From Nemertoderma westbladi (taxonomy: Eukaryota > Xenacoelomorpha > Nemertodermatida > Nemertodermatidae): a stretch of 34,831 nt of DNA. A program made the translations under genes and the position numbers. The notes under the pieces are model-generated. The model made no database searches and had not been told where the DNA came from. It was given only the letters and a program-made list of their open reading frames with translations. The DNA lies in the NCBI GenBank assembly GCA_032718475.1, contig JAUCBJ010006424.1, positions 1-34,831 on the forward strand, written 5' to 3'. Of this stretch, positions 31,087-34,831 are shown piece after piece. How positions within the stretch are numbered: position 1 is the stretch's first letter; every line of letters begins with the position of its first letter.

Positions 31087-32375
31087 TTATCGATACGTAA
31101 AATAGCCGGTTTCTTCATCCCTAGTAACTTGGTCCCATCGACCAATCACGCCGTTCATAGCAACGTAAACTCCTGATTGGTTGATGGTCTGAGCCGAGGC
31201 CACGGCCGCCCCTATATTAAAGTCGGCGTCGGATTCCTTAAAAGGCTCTGGTAGAAATGATCCTGTTAATACTATTACAGTATTCTTACACTCGGGCAAG
31301 TCTTTCATGTGAGTTGCCAGATACTTGGCCGTTTCTAACATTGTGTCGGTCCCATGGGTCACCACAATCTTCTCGTAGACAGCAATGGTAACCGCTCCCA
31401 TTAGTTTGTCTCTATCGTCGTCGTTAATGTCCTGACTATCCTTCCGGGATACCGTTATATACCCTATGGTATCGGGGGCGTGGCACCGGTTGAGTATACG
31501 TTTACCAGCACATTCGCTTATTTCGAAAGCATATCCTTGTCTGAAATATGTAAACATAGACTGGATTATAGATTGAATGAGGTGTGTTTGTTTATTCGCT
31601 TTGACGTCTAACACCATGGGCAGCAAACTTCGCCCGCGAGCAAACTTCGCCCGGAGCAATCTTCGCCCTCAAAATGAGCAACTAGCGCCCGGCGGAAACC
31701 TTCGCCCGCAGGCGATCTTCGCCCGCGAGCAACCGTCGCCCACTAAACAATTTTATTTTGGTTAGAAAAAACCGTCTCTGTAACCTGCTCCTTTCCCTTA
31801 ATTGGTAACAACATCGTTTATTGTTTTGGTTAGAAAAAGCCGTCTCTGTAACCTGCTCCTTTCCCTCAATTGGTACCTACAATGGTTACTAAAACAAATC
31901 GTATTGGGCGAAGGTTGCTCGCGGGCGAAGATTGCCTTGCGGGCGAAGCTTTCCCCGGGCGAAGGTTGGACGCGGGCTAAGATTGGACGCGGGCTATGGT
32001 TGTACGCGGGCGAAGGTCGCACCCAACCAACACCATGTCATCTTACTGTAACTAACTAGCGAATCCAGAGGTCGGAGGTTCTAACATAATTAGAGCTGTG
32101 ATATTTTTTGCTAATAAGTTAAAATCTTAATATAAAGGTGGATAAAAAAAATATATTGTTCGGTTCCATGATATATTTACCGTTACTTTTTTTATAATAA
32201 ATACTACGGAGGCCTACAGGAAATATCCCTACAAGTCCAGTGATGAAAATCTCAAAAACCAACATATATTCGTAAAGACTAAATATATGAAATTATTTTA
32301 CCTGATTTTCGGGTAACCCTTATCGATTGTTCCTCCTGTTTGAATTATCAAAATTTCTGATTTTGAAGTTTCCAT
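31087..32375 (-). CDS. Short asparaginase-family protein (two exons)
   Basis: Exons 32375-32302 and 31540-31087 join in phase (donor AATCAG|GTAAAA, acceptor TATTTCAG|ACAAGG) to give 175 aa plus stop. The first exon ends just after QTGGTIDKGYP, which holds the N-terminal catalytic Thr motif of L-asparaginases (TGGTID, T13-D18). The second has HGTDT at 87-91, the second Thr-Asp catalytic motif. Conserved LTGS (116-119), SDADFNIG (128-135), and GVYVAMNG (148-155) follow. Total length matches the short class that consists of the N-terminal asparaginase domain alone, rather than the 320-aa or longer two-domain enzymes. Expected reaction: hydrolysis of asparagine to aspartate and ammonia; real substrate unproven. 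No signal peptide, so cytosolic. The open frame extending upstream to 31659 runs into intronic repeats and should not be used as the start. The gene is divergent from, and 326 bp from, the first visible PCM1-like exon. Confidence 0.85.
31616..32025. repeat. Foldback element of short GGGCGAAG-type units inside the asparaginase intron
   Basis: The left part (31616-31742) contains repeated CTTCGCCCGCGAGCAA-like units of about 17 bp. The right part (31906-32022) contains the inverted form, GGGCGAAGGTTGCTCGCGGG and variants. Between them are two copies, about 70 bp apart, of a GGTTAGAAAAA...CCGTCTCTGTAACCTGCTCC block, with a copy of the dispersed word TCGTTTATTGTTTTGGTTAG. The small ORFs here are repeat artefacts. 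Confidence 0.8.
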
Positions 32376-32701
32376 TTCAAAGTGTTTAGACGTCCACAGA
32401 ATAATAAACCCAACTTTATAACCAACAATTAACAATAACAATAGGTGCTGGGGATTTCGCCGTGCTAATTAAATTCCTACAGCTAATAGGCTACTGTAAT
32501 TACTCAACGTTGTGAACAATAATAAATCAACTGTAGAGTACAAGGCCGTACTTGTTTCCCTTTGCGAATTTAGACTTATTACGTGTTGTAATATTATAAC
32601 AATGGGGTACATTTTTTCGCAACTACGATTTCACCGTAGCCACTGCCCGTATAACGCTGGTCGCTGATTACAATGTTTAATTGTTGTTTTTTTACTTTCA
32701 G

Positions 32702-34767
32702 CCCGGAATAACAGACCGGATACAGTTCCCGGTCCCGTAGCGCCGCACACATCCACGGCTGAGAATTACGTCGCACCCAACGTAAAGCAGTTGGGCGCTG
32801 TTCCGGTCGGAGTCGGCACGGTTCCAGCCGGAGTCGGCGCGGAATCGTTGGGCGTTGGCACGACAACCGAGCAGCACGGAAGCACCACGCAGGATGAGAT
32901 ACAAGGCCTACAGAGACAGAAAGATATGCTCCTCAAACTACTTCAACAAAAGGAGCATCTAAAAATGTTACAGAACCAGTAAGTCGCAGTGTCCAAAGTG
33001 ATGAAAGAATATACCTTGGTGTTTATACGCCTTACTGTGATGTGGATTTCTAATCTTACAGGAAATACAAAATAATTACTTTACAGATAACATACCACCA
33101 CAATGCAACCCGCCCAGCCTAGGGCTATTATAAATAGGTGATCACAGTAAATCGCGACCCACATGTATCTTGTAAGATTTACGCACGATCAGTAGATCGT
33201 AGATCTATGTGGACCTTGTAAAATCAGTATATTTCATCGAGGTATTAATTATTGTACTGTACCGAGTATTAGTATTGTACCGTGAACGGATTCCCTCTCG
33301 CACAATCAGCCGCCGCTAAAATCTGGTAATTATAAATTCACATGTGCAGAGTGTGTAATATCAAGCTCTCTCCCAAAATCATAGTTGGATATTAGCTAAC
33401 TTATTTTCACCACTTAAACTCTAAGGATTCTTTACTACAATAAATTGTACAATGAATGTTCGGGTGAGTTTAAGGGTTAAAATATTTTGAAAATCCCTCT
33501 CATGTTTGTCGCTTGACAAATAAGCGGTTAGTTGACCATTAATTATTATTGGTGTTATGGGTGAATGAGTGGTTTCATATGCCCAACATGCTGTGACCAA
33601 CAAAAAAGTTATTTTGGCCATTAATGGCTTTCTAAACATCTAATCCCGTTTCGAAGACCGTGGAAGTTACTAACTCAATTTAGTTGTAAGTTGATGCCAC
33701 GCCAAGCTAGTGGGCTCTTCAAAAAAGCTTCACGATTTGGATAATAAAGATTTGTGTACACAATTATATAATTTGCATTGTTTGTTTGTATCTCCACAGA
33801 CATTCTGCATTGCTTAATCAGCAGCAATTGGCCGAGCAGGAGTTGGGAAATTTACAAGACGAACAGGACGCCCTTAGAGGAGCAACTGGGGGAGAACCGA
33901 TGCCACAGGTTGGTATAGGGAGAACCGATACACAGGTAGGTACAGGGAAGAGTGGTACAGGGGAGAGCCGATGCCACAGGTTGGTACAGGGGAGAGCCGA
34001 TGCCACAGGTTGGTACAGGGAAGAGCCGGTGCCACAGGTTGGTACAGGGGAGAGCCGATGCCACAGGTTGGTACAGGGGAGAGCCGATGCCACAGGTTGG
34101 TACAGGGGAGAGCCGATGCCACAGGTTGGTACAGGGGAGAGCCGATGCCACAGGTTGGTACATGGGAGAGCCGGTGCCACAGGTTGCTACAGGGGAGAGC
34201 CGATGCCACAGGTTGGTACAGGGGAGAGCCAATGCCACAGGTTGGTACAGGGGATAGCCGGTGCCACAGCTTGGTACAGGGGATAGCCGGTGCCACAGCT
34301 TGGTACAGGGGATAGCCGATACCCCAGGTTGGTACAGGGGAGAGCCGGTACCACAGGTTGGTACAGGGAAGAGCCGGTGCCACAGGTTGGTACAGGACGC
34401 CCATAGAGGGGGGGGGGGGGGGGGGGGGGGGATCTAATATGTCAAATCGCTCGATTTAGCTACTATATATGAGTTCATCGGACGGGAGATGCCACACTAC
34501 GGATGTGAGTTTTCCGGAATTATGTTTCCTGATTCACCAATGCCAGTCCACTATAAGAGCCATATTATTTCATCATCCTACCTCATTCACTCATTATTAA
34601 TCTTGTTGTTTAGATCGGATCAGCAGACCCTATTGGATTCAAAACCCAAACGAATTTATCGCCGAACGAGGCTGAGTTAGGCGATCTTTGGGATAAACTA
34701 CAGTCCTTGGAGGAGAAAGAACGACGTATGGGGCAGTTGGTTCACCGACTGGGCACACTGACCCAAG
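32702..34767 (+). CDS. PCM1: PCM1-like centriolar-satellite protein, three internal exons (partial)
   Basis: Exons 32702-32978, 33800-33935 (or 33908) and 34614-34767 join in consistent phase. Acceptors are TTACTTTCAG, ATCTCCACAG and GTTGTTTAG; donors are ACCA|GTAAGT, CACAG|GTAGGT and CCAAG|GTAAAT. Exon 1 has a Val/Gly-rich repeat (VPVGVGTVPAGVGAESLGVG), then a coiled coil (LQRQKDMLLKLLQQKEHLKM). Exon 2 continues it (LLNQQQLAEQELGNLQDEQ). Exon 3 has AELGDLWDKLQSLEEKERRM and GQLVHRLGTLTQ. The order and spacing resemble the part of vertebrate PCM1 where a glutamine-rich coiled coil is followed by a helix with a KMRVLQEKKQKMDKLLGELH-type pattern. PCM1 scaffolds centriolar satellites and delivers proteins to centrosomes and cilia. 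The gene extends past the right edge and almost certainly has upstream coding exons. The 29-bp array in the second intron is described separately. Coiled-coil similarity is permissive, so the family call is moderate. Confidence 0.6.
33900..34400 (+). repeat. 29-bp tandem array at a PCM1-like exon/intron boundary
   Basis: Units read GGTACAGGGGAGAGCC, then GATGCCACAGGTT (29 bp). About 15 units run from inside the exon into the intron. Because 29 is not a multiple of 3 and the unit has no stop, frames stay open on both strands, giving peptides with MPQVGTGES, CHRLVQGRA and DATGWYRGEP. Each unit contains CACAG|GTTGGT, a donor-like sequence; one early variant, CACAG|GTAGGT at 33935, is closest to consensus. 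Confidence 0.92.
34408..34431 (+). repeat. Poly-G run of 24 in a PCM1-like intron
   Basis: Follows directly after the 29-bp array, on the transcribed sense strand, about 180 bases before the next acceptor. Confidence 0.95.
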
Positions 34768-34831
34768 GTAAATACTAAATAAGTACTTTGTACCGCAAAA
34801 GGATTACACGTGCAATACTGGTACGCGTTGT

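Noticed and set aside
31541-31659. Upstream ATG extension of the asparaginase frame
   Set aside because: It reads through the intron and the foldback repeat. The spliced model restores the conserved TGGTID start and the family length.
33818-34404. Long repeat-protein ORFs on both strands
   Set aside because: They arise because the 29-bp unit has no stop codon in several frames. Only the short 5' part belongs to a supported exon.

Overview
The window reads as nuclear DNA from an invertebrate animal. The coding content is metazoan: two doublecortin-like kinases, a TANGO6-type HEAT-repeat protein, a C2H2 zinc-finger gene and a PCM1-like centriolar-satellite coiled-coil protein. Some genes have GT-AG introns. 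The intergenic DNA is AT-rich and crowded with short inverted-repeat elements, satellites and long G/C homopolymers. A compact marine invertebrate such as a tunicate would fit, but the sequence alone does not fix the species.

Layout. 1-1650: one isolated plausible exon (399-555, +), followed by a 1.1 kb inverted-repeat element packed with a CAAAACCCAGTAA-type motif in both orientations. 1650-3368: no gene seen. 3369-5726 (-): intronless DCLK copy A, whose DFG motif reads DFS. 5727-11907: no gene seen; a possible tRNA-derived SINE head, a 37-bp tandem array with an inverted outlier, hairpin elements, and a 1.7 kb foldback element bounded by a perfect 10-bp direct repeat, with a second 10-bp-TSD element nested in it. 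11908-14820 (+): intronless TANGO6-like gene. 14821-18295: no gene seen, a near-perfect 69-nt palindrome. 18296-20506 (-): intronless DCLK copy B with a normal DFG. 20507-25640: satellite of about 147-bp monomers, trinucleotide and 75-bp duplications, and a 227-bp inverted-repeat element. 25641-26849 (+): an unrecognised basic, coiled-coil-rich protein. 27321-29584 (-): a C2H2 zinc-finger gene that I rebuild from three coding exons. 31087-32375 (-): a two-exon, bacterial-style short asparaginase whose intron holds a foldback array of GGGCGAAG-type units. 32702-34767 (+): three exons of a PCM1-like gene, with a 29-bp tandem array at an exon/intron junction; the gene continues beyond the window.

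How the genes relate. There is no operon and no obvious shared pathway, although the DCLKs (microtubule-binding kinases) and PCM1 (centriolar satellites) both belong to microtubule/centrosome biology. The two DCLK genes lie on the same strand 12.6 kb apart with TANGO6 on the opposite strand between them. They share patches of near-identical DNA in the kinase domain, which suggests gene conversion. Strongest leads: the DFS substitution in DCLK-A, the conversion patches, the short asparaginase, the nested 10-bp-TSD elements, and the 29-bp array whose units repeat the splice-donor context of a PCM1-like exon.
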